DNA of 64,000 nucleotides from Bog-473 sp963791455 (GCA_963791455.1 CAWBSM010000002.1:868001-932000); one strand, 5' to 3'. Positions 33,984 through 43,295 are shown, counted from the stretch's first letter. Translations and numbers: made by a program. Notes: generated by a model not told the origin, from the sequence alone.

Positions 33984-34273
33984 GTCGTCGGCGGCTCGCG
34001 AACCTCGTGGCCTCGATCCGCTCGCCCCGCCCCACCCGACTCCGCCGCCTCGTCTTGGGCGGCCGCAGCCTGGGCGGCCGCAGCCTGGGCGGCCGCAACC
34101 TGGGCCGCCGCAACCGCGGCCGCCTCCTCGGCGTACGTCATCTCGTCGTCCCCTCCGCCAGACTCCTCTTCGTCCTCACGCGCCGCCCGTCGGGTACGGG
34201 TGACGGCCACCACCCCAGCGATGACGCACAGCACCGCCAAGCCCACGAAGGCGAAGGTGAGCGTGCCGGTCAT
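33980..34273 (-). CDS. Small membrane protein with Ala/Gln repeats
   Basis: 97 residues, family unknown. An N-terminal span (LTFAFVGLAVLCVIAGVVAV) is followed by TRTRRAAREDEEE, then an Ala/Gln-rich run (VAAAQVAAAQAAAAQ) made by a 15-bp tandem repeat. The span plus TRTRR junction closely resembles the N-terminus of the adjacent FtsY (IAATRTRRRRGR). It overlaps both neighbours by 4 bases between smc and ftsY, so expression is coupled. A partner or duplicated anchor of FtsY is possible but speculative. Confidence 0.6.
   Translation of the reverse strand: MTGTLTFAFVGLAVLCVIAGVVAVTRTRRAAREDEEESGGGDDEMTYAEEAAAVAAAQVAAAQAAAAQAAAAQDEAAESGGAGRADRGHEVREPPTT
34056..34115 (-). repeat. 15-bp tandem repeat
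   Basis: Four 15-base units, two identical (TGGGCGGCCGCAGCC on the plus strand) and two with one or two changes. They encode the AAAQ-type repeats of the small membrane protein. Unit-number change would keep frame. Confidence 0.85.
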
Positions 34274-37200
34274 GCCGGTTCCTTCTCCTTCTCGACCCGC
34301 TGGCTCACCACCTGTGACGAGCCGCCCGGCGCCATCGTGACGCCGTAGAGCGCGTCCCCCGTCTCCATGGTGCGCTTCTGGTGGCTCACGATGAGCAGCT
34401 GCGCCTCGTCTCGGAACTCGCGCACGAGGGCGAGGAAGCGACTGAGGTTCACGTCGTCGAGGGCGGCCTCGACCTCGTCCATCATGTAGAAGGGCGACGG
34501 CCGGCTGCGGAAGACGGCGAACAGGAAGGCCAGCGCGGCCATCGAACGCTCGCCGCCCGACAGCAGCGACACCCGGCGGACGTTGCGGCCAGCGGGGCGG
34601 ACCTCTATCTCGACGCCCGTGTTGAGGAGGTCGTCAGGCTCGAGGAGCACGAGCCGTCCCGTGCCGCCCGGGAAGAGCATGGCGATCAGGGCGGAGAAGT
34701 GCTCGTTCACGTCGGCGGCGGCAGCGGCGAAGGACGTCATGATCTCGTCGTCGAGGGTGCGCACGACCTCGTGGAGCTCCCGGCGGGCCCCCCGCACGTC
34801 GTCCACCTGCGCCTCGAGCTCCTTGTGGCGCTCCTCGAGCACGGAGAGCTCCTCCAAGGCGAGGGGGTTCACCGGCCCGAGCGCGACCAGCTTGCGCTCG
34901 AGCTCCTCGGCGTGCTGGGTCAGGGTCGTGCCCTCGGGCGCCGCGGGCTCCGGGAGGCCCGCCAGCTCCTCGGGCACCACCCCGAGGTCACGGGCGATGT
35001 GCTCCTGCAGCGCCTCGGTGCGGAGGTCGACCTCGTTGGCCTCGAGATCGAGGGTGCGCGTGCGGGTGCGGACCGCATCGAGCCGCTGCTCGGTCGTGTG
35101 GCGGTCCTGGCGCAGCTGCTCGAGGCGCTTGCCGCCGGCCCGCACCGCGTCGACCTGGTCCTGGTAGTCGTGGCGCAGCGACTCGAAGACGCCGTCGAGC
35201 CGTGCGTGCTCCGCCTCGACCAACGCCTCCAGCCGGCTCAGCGCGGTGCCCTCGGCCTCCAGCCGGCGCCGGCGCGACGCGGCCGTGGCCCGCTCCTCGG
35301 CGTGGCCCTGCAGGCGACGTTCCACCTCGGCCTGGCGCTCGGCCAACACCCGGCGGCGCTCGGCGATGCCGGCCACCCGCACCTCGAGCTCCTGCCCCCG
35401 ACCCGACACCGCGGCCCGCCGCTCCTCCAGGGCTCTCCACGCCTCGAGGGCGTCCTGTAGCTCGGGGAGCGACCCGGCGAGTTGTGCCTGCTCAGCCGTC
35501 ACCTCAGCGAGCCGGTGCTGCGCGGCGGTGGCGGCCGTCCGTCCCTCCTCGAGCTCGCCGGCCAGCCGTCGCTGCTCCTCGGCCGATCGCTCGCGTTCGA
35601 TATTCGCGGCCTGACAGGCCGAGGCATGACGGTCGGCTGCCCGCTCGGCCGCGGCACGAGCGTCCCGGGCTCGGGCGAGCGCGATGCGCTTCTCGGCCAG
35701 CTGCGCTCGCGCCGCTGCGGCCGCGTCTGCCGCCCCCTGCGCCTTGCGCCGCGCCTCTTCGACTGCGGCCGCCGTGACCACCCCGGCCCCCGAGCGCACC
35801 CGCCATCCCGTGGCCGCGAACCGGTCGCCTTCGGGGGTGACCACGACCAGGTCGTCGCGGGCCAGGGAGAGGTCGATCGCCTCCTCCCAGCCGTCGACCC
35901 GCACGGCGCGACCGACGAGCGAGTCGAGGACCGACTCGGCGACCCCCCCGCCTTGGCGCGCCCGCACGTGGCGGCGCACCCGCTCGGCACTGGTGCCCGG
36001 CGGCAGCGCGTCGGCGACGGCGGCGCCAACCGCCGCGGCGCCGGCGTGGCGGGGCGCCAGCACCGCCCCGGTGACGCCCCGCGCCCGCAGCGTCGAGAGA
36101 GCCGCCTGGGCCGAGCGCCGCCCGTCGACCACGACGGCGGCGACACCGGCCCCCGCCGCGGCCTCGAAGGCGGCGTCCCAGCCCTCGTCGATCTCGACCA
36201 GGTCGACCAGCGAGCCCACCACGCCGTCGACTTCGCGCAGCAGCTCGCGACCGCCTGCCCCCTGAAGGTCCGCCAACGCACGCTCCAAGGCCTCCGCCCG
36301 GGCCGCCGTGCGGTAGCGGGCCTCCTCGGCCTCGTCGGCCGCCACCTGGGCCGACTCGGCGTCGTGCGCGGCGGACTCCAGCTCGGCGCTGCGAGCGGCC
36401 AGGTCGGCCTCCAACCCCGCGCCGGCCTCGTCCAACTCGACCGCAGCCTTCTCCAGCAGGTCGGACCGCACCGCGGCGCCGGCGACCCGTTGCTCGAGCA
36501 GACCGACCCGGGAACTCAGGGCATCGTGGTCCTGTTGCTCGCGCGCGGCGGAGCGCGCCACCAGCTCGGTGCGCGCCCGGACCCGGGCGATCGCCTGGTC
36601 GGGCACGGCGTCTCCCCCGAGGACGGCCGACCACCGCTGCCGCAGCGCCGCCGCCTCTTCGTCGAGGACGGCCAGTACCGCCGACAACTCGGCGCGCTCG
36701 GGGGCGAAGCCCGCCGCCTCCTCGGCCTCCGCCAGGGCCAGCTCGCTGGCCAGCCGGGCCGCCTCGGCCTCGAGTGTCGAGACCACGTCGACGTCTGCGT
36801 TGGCATCCAACGCGGCCACGACCGCGCGGCCCCGTTCGCGCAGCACGCCCGAGACGCCCCGGGCCCGCTCCACCAGACCCTGCACCCGGCCCAGCGCGTT
36901 GGCCAGGTCCTCCTCGCGGCGCGACGACAGCTCGGCGGTGGTCGAGGTTGCCTCGGCGTCGAGCTGTTCGAGCGTCTCGTGCAGCTCATGCTCCTCGTCC
37001 CGGCACACGGTCAGGCTCTGGGCGGCCACCCGGCGCCGCGCCACGAGGTCGGCCAGCTCGGCTCCGGCCAGGAAGCGCCGCACCGCCAGCAACTCGGACG
37101 CGACCGTGTCGTGCGAGCGGGCCGCCGCCGCCTGGCGCTCCAGCGGGCGGATCTGGCGGCGCACCTCGCGCACCAGGTCGCCCAGGCGCTCGAGGTTCTC

Positions 37201-37755
37201 GGCCGTAGCCGCCAGCCGTCGCTCGGCCCGCTCACGCCGGCGGCGGTGCTTCAAGACGCCGGCGGCCTCCTCGATGATGGCCCGCCGGTCCTCGGGACGG
37301 GCGTTGAGCACGGTGTCGAGCTGGCCCTGGCCGATGATCATGTGCTGCTGACGCCCCACACCCGAGTCGCTCAGCAGCTCCTGGATGTCGAGCAGCCGGC
37401 ACGGCGCTCCGTTGATGGCGTACTCACTGTCGCCCGAGCGGAAGAGCGTGCGGGTAATGGTGACCTCGGACAGGTCGAGCGGCAGCTTGCCCGACGCGTT
37501 GTCGATGGTCAGCGAGACCTCGGCCCGACCCAACTGGGGCCGCGACGAGGTCCCGGCGAAGATGACGTCCTCCATCTTGGCCGAACGCAGCGAGCGCGGC
37601 CCCTGGGCGCCCAACACCCAGGTCACGGCATCGACCACGTTGGACTTGCCGCTCCCGTTCGGCCCGACGACCACGGTGATGCCCGGCTCGAACTCCAGCA
37701 CGGTGGGGTCGGCGAAGGACTTGAACCCCTTCATGGAGAGCGACTTCAGGAACAT
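34270..37755 (-). CDS. smc: Chromosome segregation protein SMC
   Basis: 1161 residues, standard for bacterial SMC. N-terminal head: FLKSLSMKGFKSFADPT and Walker A VVGPNGSGKSNVVDAV; the Q loop region follows. Two long coiled coils flank a hinge at about residues 495-640 (containing VDGVVGSLVDLVEIDEGWD and GWRVRSGAGVV). The C-terminal head has the ABC signature SLLSGGERSMAAL and Walker B FYMMDEVEAALDD. SMC organises and helps segregate chromosomes with ScpA/ScpB. Sits between mutM and ftsY as in mycobacteria. Confidence 0.97.
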   Translation of the reverse strand: MFLKSLSMKGFKSFADPTVLEFEPGITVVVGPNGSGKSNVVDAVTWVLGAQGPRSLRSAKMEDVIFAGTSSRPQLGRAEVSLTIDNASGKLPLDLSEVTITRTLFRSGDSEYAINGAPCRLLDIQELLSDSGVGRQQHMIIGQGQLDTVLNARPEDRRAIIEEAAGVLKHRRRRERAERRLAATAENLERLGDLVREVRRQIRPLERQAAAARSHDTVASELLAVRRFLAGAELADLVARRRVAAQSLTVCRDEEHELHETLEQLDAEATSTTAELSSRREEDLANALGRVQGLVERARGVSGVLRERGRAVVAALDANADVDVVSTLEAEAARLASELALAEAEEAAGFAPERAELSAVLAVLDEEAAALRQRWSAVLGGDAVPDQAIARVRARTELVARSAAREQQDHDALSSRVGLLEQRVAGAAVRSDLLEKAAVELDEAGAGLEADLAARSAELESAAHDAESAQVAADEAEEARYRTAARAEALERALADLQGAGGRELLREVDGVVGSLVDLVEIDEGWDAAFEAAAGAGVAAVVVDGRRSAQAALSTLRARGVTGAVLAPRHAGAAAVGAAVADALPPGTSAERVRRHVRARQGGGVAESVLDSLVGRAVRVDGWEEAIDLSLARDDLVVVTPEGDRFAATGWRVRSGAGVVTAAAVEEARRKAQGAADAAAAARAQLAEKRIALARARDARAAAERAADRHASACQAANIERERSAEEQRRLAGELEEGRTAATAAQHRLAEVTAEQAQLAGSLPELQDALEAWRALEERRAAVSGRGQELEVRVAGIAERRRVLAERQAEVERRLQGHAEERATAASRRRRLEAEGTALSRLEALVEAEHARLDGVFESLRHDYQDQVDAVRAGGKRLEQLRQDRHTTEQRLDAVRTRTRTLDLEANEVDLRTEALQEHIARDLGVVPEELAGLPEPAAPEGTTLTQHAEELERKLVALGPVNPLALEELSVLEERHKELEAQVDDVRGARRELHEVVRTLDDEIMTSFAAAAADVNEHFSALIAMLFPGGTGRLVLLEPDDLLNTGVEIEVRPAGRNVRRVSLLSGGERSMAALAFLFAVFRSRPSPFYMMDEVEAALDDVNLSRFLALVREFRDEAQLLIVSHQKRTMETGDALYGVTMAPGGSSQVVSQRVEKEKEPA

Positions 37756-37823
37756 CGGGGCGACCCTACCGGCTGCCTACCCGGCCGTGGGGATTATCCG
37801 GCCCGGATCTGGCCGGGCACGGA

Positions 37824-38723
37824 CTAGACCTGGCAGTGCTCGCAGAAGAATGTCGACCGCCCGCCCGTCTTGACCCGGACGATCATGTTGCGACAGCGCC
37901 GGCAGGGCTGGCCCTCGCGGTCGTAGACCTGGTGCGAGCCCTGGAAGTTCCCGACCTCGCCGAAGAGGTCGCGGTACTGCTCGTCGGACAGAGACGAACC
38001 CCGGTGCTTGATCGCGTCCGCCAGCGTCTCCACGATGGCCCGGTACAGCCGTCGTACCTCGGTCGCCGTCAAGGAGTCGGCCAACCGGTCGTAGCGCAGG
38101 CCGGCTTGGTACAGCATCTCGTCCGAGTACAGGTTGCCGATCCCGGCCGTGAAGCTCTGGTCCATGAGCAGCGACTTGATCCCGCCGTGGTGCTGGTGGA
38201 GCAGCGCACCGAAGCGATCCCAGCTCATCATGTCCTCGATCGGGTCGAAGCCGAGGTGGGACAGCTCGGGAATCGCCTTGCGAATGGCGGCGCCGTCGCC
38301 GCCGGCCGTCCCCGAAACGGGGCTGAGCGGCGTGCCGTCCGCTTTGAGCGGGGGGGTGGAGACGAACAACTCGCCGAAGGTCCGGGGGTCGACATAGCGC
38401 AGTTCCCCGCCCTGGGTGAAGGTGACGACGACGTGGGTGTGCTTGGGCTTGGGGTCCTTGGGTGACTTCACCCGCAGCAGCTGCCCGCTCATTCCGAGAT
38501 GCACGACCAGCGTGTCCCCGCTGTCCAGCGTCAGCAGCAGGTACTTGCCCAGCCGCCCCACACTCTTGATGGTGCGCCCCTCGAGCAGGGCGCGGAAATG
38601 CTTGGCCGAGGGGTGGCGACGCACGGAGCGCCCGTTGGCCACCGCCACGGACTTGATCTTGCGGCCGACGACCTCGCGCGCCAGGTCCTGGCGCAGGGTC
38701 TCGACCTCGGGCAGTTCAGGCAC
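37824..38723 (-). CDS. mutM: Formamidopyrimidine-DNA glycosylase
   Basis: 299 residues. Begins PELPEVETLRQDL, the catalytic Pro1-Glu2 of Fpg. The helix-two-turn-helix region has SFTAGIGNLYSDEML, and the C-terminal zinc finger is CRRCRNMIVRVKTGGRSTFF ending CEHC. The enzyme removes 8-oxoguanine and ring-opened purines from DNA. GTG start overlapping the rnc stop. The segment after residue 125 contains a short insertion (VSGTAGGDG) compared with the family. Confidence 0.95.
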   Translation of the reverse strand: MPELPEVETLRQDLAREVVGRKIKSVAVANGRSVRRHPSAKHFRALLEGRTIKSVGRLGKYLLLTLDSGDTLVVHLGMSGQLLRVKSPKDPKPKHTHVVVTFTQGGELRYVDPRTFGELFVSTPPLKADGTPLSPVSGTAGGDGAAIRKAIPELSHLGFDPIEDMMSWDRFGALLHQHHGGIKSLLMDQSFTAGIGNLYSDEMLYQAGLRYDRLADSLTATEVRRLYRAIVETLADAIKHRGSSLSDEQYRDLFGEVGNFQGSHQVYDREGQPCRRCRNMIVRVKTGGRSTFFCEHCQV

Positions 38724-39444
38724 CGGTCAGCTCCTCCCAAGCCGCTCGGGCGGCCTCCTGCTCGGCGTCCTTCTTGGATCGCCCTTCGCCGGTTCCCCGC
38801 AGCGTCCCGCCCAGGAACACCTCGGCCACGTAGGCCCGGTCATGGTCCGGGCCGGAGCCCACCACCACGTAGCGCGGCGTCCCCTCGCCGTCCCGCACCG
38901 CCTTCTCCTGCAGCCTGCTCTTGTGGTCGAAGTCGTCGGGCTCCTCGCCGGCCCGCGCGATGGCGTCACCCAGCTCGCGCAGCACCAGCTGCTGGGCCGC
39001 CTCCCAGCCGGCGTCGAGGTAGACGGCGCCGAGGATGGCCTCGAAGGCGTCGGCCAGGATCGAGGCCTTGGTGCGGCCACCTGACCCTTCCTCCCCACGT
39101 CCCAACAGGAGGACCTCACCGATCCCGAGCCGCCCGGCCACCTGCGCCAGTACGCGGGCGTTGACCACGGCCGAGCGAACCTTGGCCAGCTTCCCCTCTG
39201 CAAACTCGGGGTACCGCTCGAAGGTGTAGCCGGCCACGACGAGGCCCAGGACGGCGTCACCGAGGAACTCGAGGCGCTCGTTGGAGGGTGCGCCGCCTTC
39301 CTGCTCACCACACCAGCTGCGGTGCGCGAGGGCGTGCCGGAGGAGGCTCAGGTCGCTGAAGGTGTGGCCCAGTCGCTCGGCCAGTGCGGCCGCCCCCTCA
39401 GCGCCGGCCTCAACCCCCCTCGAGCTTGGCGTAGACGTAGTCAA
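38716..39444 (-). CDS. rnc: Ribonuclease III
   Basis: About 242 residues. The catalytic signature is NERLEFLGDAVLGLVVA; AEGKLAKVRSAVVN and DAFEAILGAVYLD supply the second acidic cluster. The dsRNA-binding domain is at the C-terminus (DHKSRLQEKA, then EGRSKKDAEQEAARAAW). RNase III processes rRNA precursors and other double-stranded RNAs. The start is uncertain: no ATG or GTG lies near the family start. TTG 39444 is used; it overlaps the acpP 3' end by 35 bases. A CTG at about 39384 would remove that overlap. Confidence 0.93.
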   Translation of the reverse strand: MTTSTPSSRGVEAGAEGAAALAERLGHTFSDLSLLRHALAHRSWCGEQEGGAPSNERLEFLGDAVLGLVVAGYTFERYPEFAEGKLAKVRSAVVNARVLAQVAGRLGIGEVLLLGRGEEGSGGRTKASILADAFEAILGAVYLDAGWEAAQQLVLRELGDAIARAGEEPDDFDHKSRLQEKAVRDGEGTPRYVVVGSGPDHDRAYVAEVFLGGTLRGTGEGRSKKDAEQEAARAAWEELTGA

Positions 39445-39712
39445 CAGCGTCCCGGACCGTGCGCAGGTCCTCAAGATCCTCGTCGTCGATACGGAAACCC
39501 ACCGTGCGCTCCCCCAGCTCCTCTTCGAGGGCTTCTACCAGCTCGATCAGAGCCAGCGAGTCGGCGTCGAGATCCTCGACGAAGGAGGCACCCTCGGTGA
39601 TCGACGAGGGATCCGTCTCCAAGATGTCAGCCAGCTGGTCCCTGATCAGCTCGAACACCCCTTTGCGGTCCAGTGGGCCCTGATTCGTGTGGGTTTCGGC
39701 TGGCACGCGCAC
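39410..39712 (-). CDS. acpP: Acyl carrier protein
   Basis: 100 residues as drawn, about 82 if it starts at GTG 39658 (VFELIRDQL), which would fit a typical ACP. The phosphopantetheine attachment serine is in EDLDADSLALIELVEALEEE. Strongly acidic helices fit the four-helix bundle. ACP carries growing acyl chains in fatty acid synthesis. It lies between plsX and rnc, the order also seen in Gram-positive bacteria. Confidence 0.92.
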   Translation of the reverse strand: MRVPAETHTNQGPLDRKGVFELIRDQLADILETDPSSITEGASFVEDLDADSLALIELVEALEEELGERTVGFRIDDEDLEDLRTVRDAVDYVYAKLEGG

Positions 39713-39767
39713 CAGTGTAGGCGTCCGAGCGCCGTAACCGCCCGTTTATGGCCTCTGAACTGGCCTT

Positions 39768-40820
39768 TTACGCAAGATCGCCGGAGCGCACCGCGGCCGC
39801 CACATGGTCGGCCAAGCCCCGCGTCGCGCACTCGTGGGCAACCAGCACCGCGTTCATCATCGCGGTGGCGTTGGAGGAACCGTGGCTGATGACACAGATG
39901 CCGTCGGTTCCGAGCAGCATCGCCCCGCCGGTGTTCTCCGGTTCGAACTGGGCCGCCAGCGGGAGGAGATGCGGGAGCAGGACACCAGCCGCCTCCCGGG
40001 TGGCGTCGTCGGTCCCGAAGACGCCCAGCATCGTGTCGAAGAGGAAGCGCAAAGAGCCTTCGAGCGTCTTGAGCGCCACGTTCCCGGTGAATCCGTCGGT
40101 GACGATGACGTCGGCCGGCGAGGGTAGGAGATCCCGCCCTTCCAGGTTCCCGACGAACTCGAAGCACCGCTCGCTCCCACCCCGTTCTGCGCCGGCCGCG
40201 GCTGCGAGCAAGCCGTGGGTCTCCTTGACCAGCGGCGTGCCCTTCGTGGGCTCCTCCCCGATCGAGAGGAGCCCGACCGACGGTGACTCGGTGCCGAAAC
40301 GGGCCGAGACGTAGGCGGCGCCCATCTGCGCGAACTGCACCAGCATGGCGGGCGTGCACTCAGCGTTGGCGCCGGCATCGACCAGGACGGCCGGCGTGCG
40401 CCCCAGCCGGGGCAGCGGGGTGGCGATGCAGGGCCGCACGACACCGGGCAGGCGGCCCATGCGCAGGAGGGCGGCGGCCATCGTCGCCCCGGTGTTGCCT
40501 GCGGAGACCATGGCCGACGCCTTGCCGTCGCGCACCAGCTCGGCGGCCCGCACCAGCGAGGAGTCTTTCTTGCGGCGGACCCCGCCGGCCGGGTCCTCAT
40601 CCATGCCGATGACCTCGGTGCAGGGCACCAGGTCCAGGCCAAGGGTGTCACCCACCTGCTCGGGCGGCCCCACCAGCACCACTGTCACGCCGTGCTGCTC
40701 GGTGGCCCGGAGGGCACCCGCGACGACCTCTCCCGGTGCCTTGTCGCCCCCCATCGCGTCGACGGCGACGGGGAGCGTGGCCAGCGTCTCGGGTGAGGGA
40801 CGCTCGCCGCGACGGCTCAA
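39768..40820 (-). CDS. plsX: Phosphate acyltransferase PlsX
   Basis: 350 residues. PlsX makes acyl-phosphate from acyl-ACP in phospholipid synthesis. Conserved blocks are VAVDAMGGDKAPGEVV at the N-terminus, MVSAGNTGATMAAALLRMGR near residue 105, VLVDAGANAECTP near residue 145 and VTDGFTGNVALKTLEG near residue 250. TTG 40820 is the start, just after the rpmF stop. The rpmF-plsX-acpP order is typical of the bacterial fatty acid cluster. Confidence 0.95.
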   Translation of the reverse strand: MSRRGERPSPETLATLPVAVDAMGGDKAPGEVVAGALRATEQHGVTVVLVGPPEQVGDTLGLDLVPCTEVIGMDEDPAGGVRRKKDSSLVRAAELVRDGKASAMVSAGNTGATMAAALLRMGRLPGVVRPCIATPLPRLGRTPAVLVDAGANAECTPAMLVQFAQMGAAYVSARFGTESPSVGLLSIGEEPTKGTPLVKETHGLLAAAAGAERGGSERCFEFVGNLEGRDLLPSPADVIVTDGFTGNVALKTLEGSLRFLFDTMLGVFGTDDATREAAGVLLPHLLPLAAQFEPENTGGAMLLGTDGICVISHGSSNATAMMNAVLVAHECATRGLADHVAAAVRSGDLA

Positions 40821-40821
40821 G

Positions 40822-41001
40822 TCAGTCGACCTCGACCGCTTGGCGCCCCTTGTACCAGCCGCAGCTCGGGCAGACGACGTGGGGCGTCTTGGACGCCTGA
40901 CAGTGCGGGCACACACTGCGGGCGGGCCGGCCGAGGCGCCACGCCGCCGCCTGATGGCTGCGGCCCTTGGCCTTGGACTTCTTCTTCTTCGGGACAGCCA
41001 T
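40822..41001 (-). CDS. rpmF: Ribosomal protein L32
   Basis: 59 residues: MAVPKKKKSKAKGRSHQAAA then a zinc ribbon CPHCQASKTPHVVCPSCGWY. The four cysteines are present, so this is the zinc-binding form of L32. ATG 41001. The gene is located directly between DUF177 and plsX, as in most bacteria, and its stop is one base from the plsX start. Confidence 0.95.
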   Translation of the reverse strand: MAVPKKKKSKAKGRSHQAAAWRLGRPARSVCPHCQASKTPHVVCPSCGWYKGRQAVEVD

Positions 41002-41114
41002 GGACGGTCTCCAACGATCGGTTCGGGGCGCTCCGGGTGTTCGCTTCGAGGCTTGCGGGGGCTACGGTTACGACGGTTTCGATTCTCTCGACGGTACGGA
41101 CCGCAGGAAAGCAG

Positions 41115-41648
41115 CTACCGGAGCACGTCGAGGTTAGCCCACCGGGGATCGCGCGGCGCAACGCACTGGCAATCGCCCTCGTTGCGGTTCGCCCCGCACT
41201 GGGGGCACAGTCCGGCGCAGTCGTCCCGGCACAGCGGTGCCATGGGCAACTCGAGCACGACCGCGTCGCGCAGAAGGGGCCCCAAGTCGATGTCGTCGTC
41301 GACGATGGGGTAGATCTCCTCGTCCGACGGCCCCGCCAAAGGGGCCTCGGCATAGCGCTCCTGCACAGGGATGTGCAGCTCCCCCGACAGCGGCTCGGCG
41401 CAGCGCCGGCAGATGCCGACCCAGGGTGCGGTCACCGTGCCCTCGACCTGGATGCCGCCGCCAAAGGGGATGAGGGTCACGTCCACCTCGACCTCCGCGC
41501 CGGGGGGCACGACGCTGCGCCCGGGGTCGATCCCGGCCTCGTGGAGCGGCCCGGCCAGGGCCACCTCCCCCCGCCGCACCTCGTGCAGGCGCTGCCGGGG
41601 CGAGCGGCGCAGCCGCGCCACGTGGACGATGAACGGATCGTCGCCCAT
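41115..41648 (-). CDS. DUF177/YceD family protein
   Basis: 177 residues. The family core is GTVTAPWVGICRRCAEPLSG near residue 75 and the C-terminal cysteine motif DDCAGLCPQCGANRN. YceD-type proteins are universally placed beside rpmF and, in plants and bacteria, have been linked to 23S rRNA metabolism. The extra cysteines suggest metal binding. ATG start overlapping the stop of the upstream coiled-coil gene. Confidence 0.9.
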   Translation of the reverse strand: MGDDPFIVHVARLRRSPRQRLHEVRRGEVALAGPLHEAGIDPGRSVVPPGAEVEVDVTLIPFGGGIQVEGTVTAPWVGICRRCAEPLSGELHIPVQERYAEAPLAGPSDEEIYPIVDDDIDLGPLLRDAVVLELPMAPLCRDDCAGLCPQCGANRNEGDCQCVAPRDPRWANLDVLR

Positions 41649-42214
41649 TACGACTGGTCCTGGTCGAAGAAGCCGTCCTCCTCCGTTCGGCTTCCCTGGT
41701 CCTCGGTCGCGGCGGCCTCCACCAGTGGGGCGGCCAGCTTGGCCCGGCCGGCCTGCACGGTCCGGGTGAGGCGATCCAGCACGATCTCCATGCCGGCCAG
41801 CTTGGTGTCGACGAAGTCCTCGGCCTGATGGCGCAGGGCGCGCGCTTCTTCGTTGGCGTCGTCGAGAATGCGCTGGGCCACCGAGTTGGCCTGGCGGACG
41901 ATCTCGGTGCGCTGCACCATGTGCTCGGCCTGGGCCCGGACCTCGCTCATCAGCGCCTCCGCCTCGCGGGTGCGTTCCGCCATGAACTCCTCTCGCTCAC
42001 GCAAGAGCCAGCGCGCCTGGCGGAGCTCCTCGGGCAGTGCGGCGAGGGCGGCTTGCACGAGCGAGGTCACCTCTTCGCGCGACACCATCACCGACGAGGA
42101 CAGCGGCATCGACTTCGCGTTCGCCATCAGATCGAGCAATTTGTGCAGAGTCGACTCGATGCCGGTCTCCTCGACCGGCGGCTCCTCCTCGACGTCGAGG
42201 AACTGGTCGCTCAT
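41648..42214 (-). CDS. SepIVA/DivIVA-like coiled-coil protein
   Basis: 188 residues. An acidic N-terminus, then IESTLHKLLDLMANAKSMPL, and a long coiled coil (LREREEFMAERTREAEALM, ILDDANEEARALRHQAEDFV). This matches the actinobacterial SepIVA group, which sits next to DUF177 and affects cell-wall/septum growth. Mycobacterial SepIVA has the same neighbour. No membrane span. ATG start overlaps the coaD stop. The SepIVA label is positional plus pattern, without a sequence search. Confidence 0.75.
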   Translation of the reverse strand: MSDQFLDVEEEPPVEETGIESTLHKLLDLMANAKSMPLSSSVMVSREEVTSLVQAALAALPEELRQARWLLREREEFMAERTREAEALMSEVRAQAEHMVQRTEIVRQANSVAQRILDDANEEARALRHQAEDFVDTKLAGMEIVLDRLTRTVQAGRAKLAAPLVEAAATEDQGSRTEEDGFFDQDQS

Positions 42215-42720
42215 CGGTCACCGTCCTCGTGGTGCTGCTGCTCCCCCTCGTACTTGGCCACCAGATGCTTGGCCACCACCGGGGGCACGAAGGCCGACAC
42301 ATCACCTCCGAAGCGCGCCACTTCGCGGACCAGCTTGGAGGCGATGAACGAGTACTCCGGGCTCGTCGGGATGAAGATCGTCTCGACACCGGAGAGGTGG
42401 TTGTTCATCTGGGCCATCTGCATCTCGGCCTCGAAGTCCGACACGGCGCGCAACCCCCGCACTATCGCCGAGGCCCCCACGTCGCGCGCGACGTTGACCA
42501 GCAGGGTCGACACGGAGACGATCCGGACCGACGGGAGATGCGCCACCACCTCCTCGAGCATGGCCTGGCGCTCCTCCAGATCGAAGAGTGCCGCGCTCTT
42601 CTGGGGGTTGCGCAGCGCGGCCACCACCACTTCGTCGAAGAGTCGGCTCGCCCGCTCGACGATCTCCAGATGCCCGTTGTGAAAGGGGTCGAAGGAGCCC
42701 GGGAAGAGGCCGACCTTCAC
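42211..42720 (-). CDS. coaD: Phosphopantetheine adenylyltransferase
   Basis: 169 residues. It starts VKVGLFPGSFDPFHNGHLEI, containing the nucleotidyltransferase HxGH (HNGH). VVAALRNPQKSAALF and IVRGLRAVSDFEAEMQMAQM follow, then PEYSFIASKLVREVARFGGD, all standard CoaD blocks. It makes dephospho-CoA. GTG 42720 overlaps the rsmD stop (GTGA). The frame upstream of that GTG is noncoding. Confidence 0.96.
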   Translation of the reverse strand: MKVGLFPGSFDPFHNGHLEIVERASRLFDEVVVAALRNPQKSAALFDLEERQAMLEEVVAHLPSVRIVSVSTLLVNVARDVGASAIVRGLRAVSDFEAEMQMAQMNNHLSGVETIFIPTSPEYSFIASKLVREVARFGGDVSAFVPPVVAKHLVAKYEGEQQHHEDGDR

Positions 42721-43256
42721 GAAGCCGAACCGTTGCGATGAGCCACGGTGACGAGCGTACCGCCGTACCGGCGCTCCCTCGTGCTCACCCAGCTGTCCGC
42801 GGGGAGCGGGATCGGTTCGGCGGACTCCATCACGACGACCTGCGCCCGCAGCGCATCGAGCAACGCCGGCCAGTCGGCGAAGTCGTAGGGGGGGTCGCAC
42901 AGCGCGAGGTCGAAGTCCCGCGCCGCCCCGGACTGCAGCCACCCAGGGAGCGAAGCCCGCACCAGGGTGACCGCCTCGTCGCCCAGCCCGACCGCACGAA
43001 GGTTCGTGCGCACGGCTTCGAGAGCGTCGGGACTGAGGTCGACGAAGGTGGCCGACGCGGCGCCCCGGGACAGCGCCTCGACCCCGAGTGCACCACTGCC
43101 GCAGAACAGGTCGACGACGTGGAGCTCCTCAACCCCGCCGAGCGAGCCCAAGATGTCGAAGATGGCCTCACGCACCCGGTCCGACGTCGGCCGCACCGTG
43201 GTGGGGAGCTTGGCGGCCAGCCGGCGCCCGCGGCTCCGGCCTCCGATGACGCGCAT
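42717..43256 (-). CDS. rsmD: 16S rRNA (guanine-966-N2)-methyltransferase
   Basis: 179 residues. SDRVREAIFDILGSL, the SAM site DLFCGSGALGVEALSRGA and the catalytic LALCDPPYDF (DPPY) are all visible. The N-terminal RVIGGRSRGRRLAA is typical. RsmD methylates G966 of 16S rRNA. rsmD-coaD adjacency is widely conserved. ATG 43256. Confidence 0.95.
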   Translation of the reverse strand: MRVIGGRSRGRRLAAKLPTTVRPTSDRVREAIFDILGSLGGVEELHVVDLFCGSGALGVEALSRGAASATFVDLSPDALEAVRTNLRAVGLGDEAVTLVRASLPGWLQSGAARDFDLALCDPPYDFADWPALLDALRAQVVVMESAEPIPLPADSWVSTRERRYGGTLVTVAHRNGSAS

Positions 43257-43295
43257 CGGCTCCACCCTACGGGCGGCCAACCGTCGAAGGGGTAT

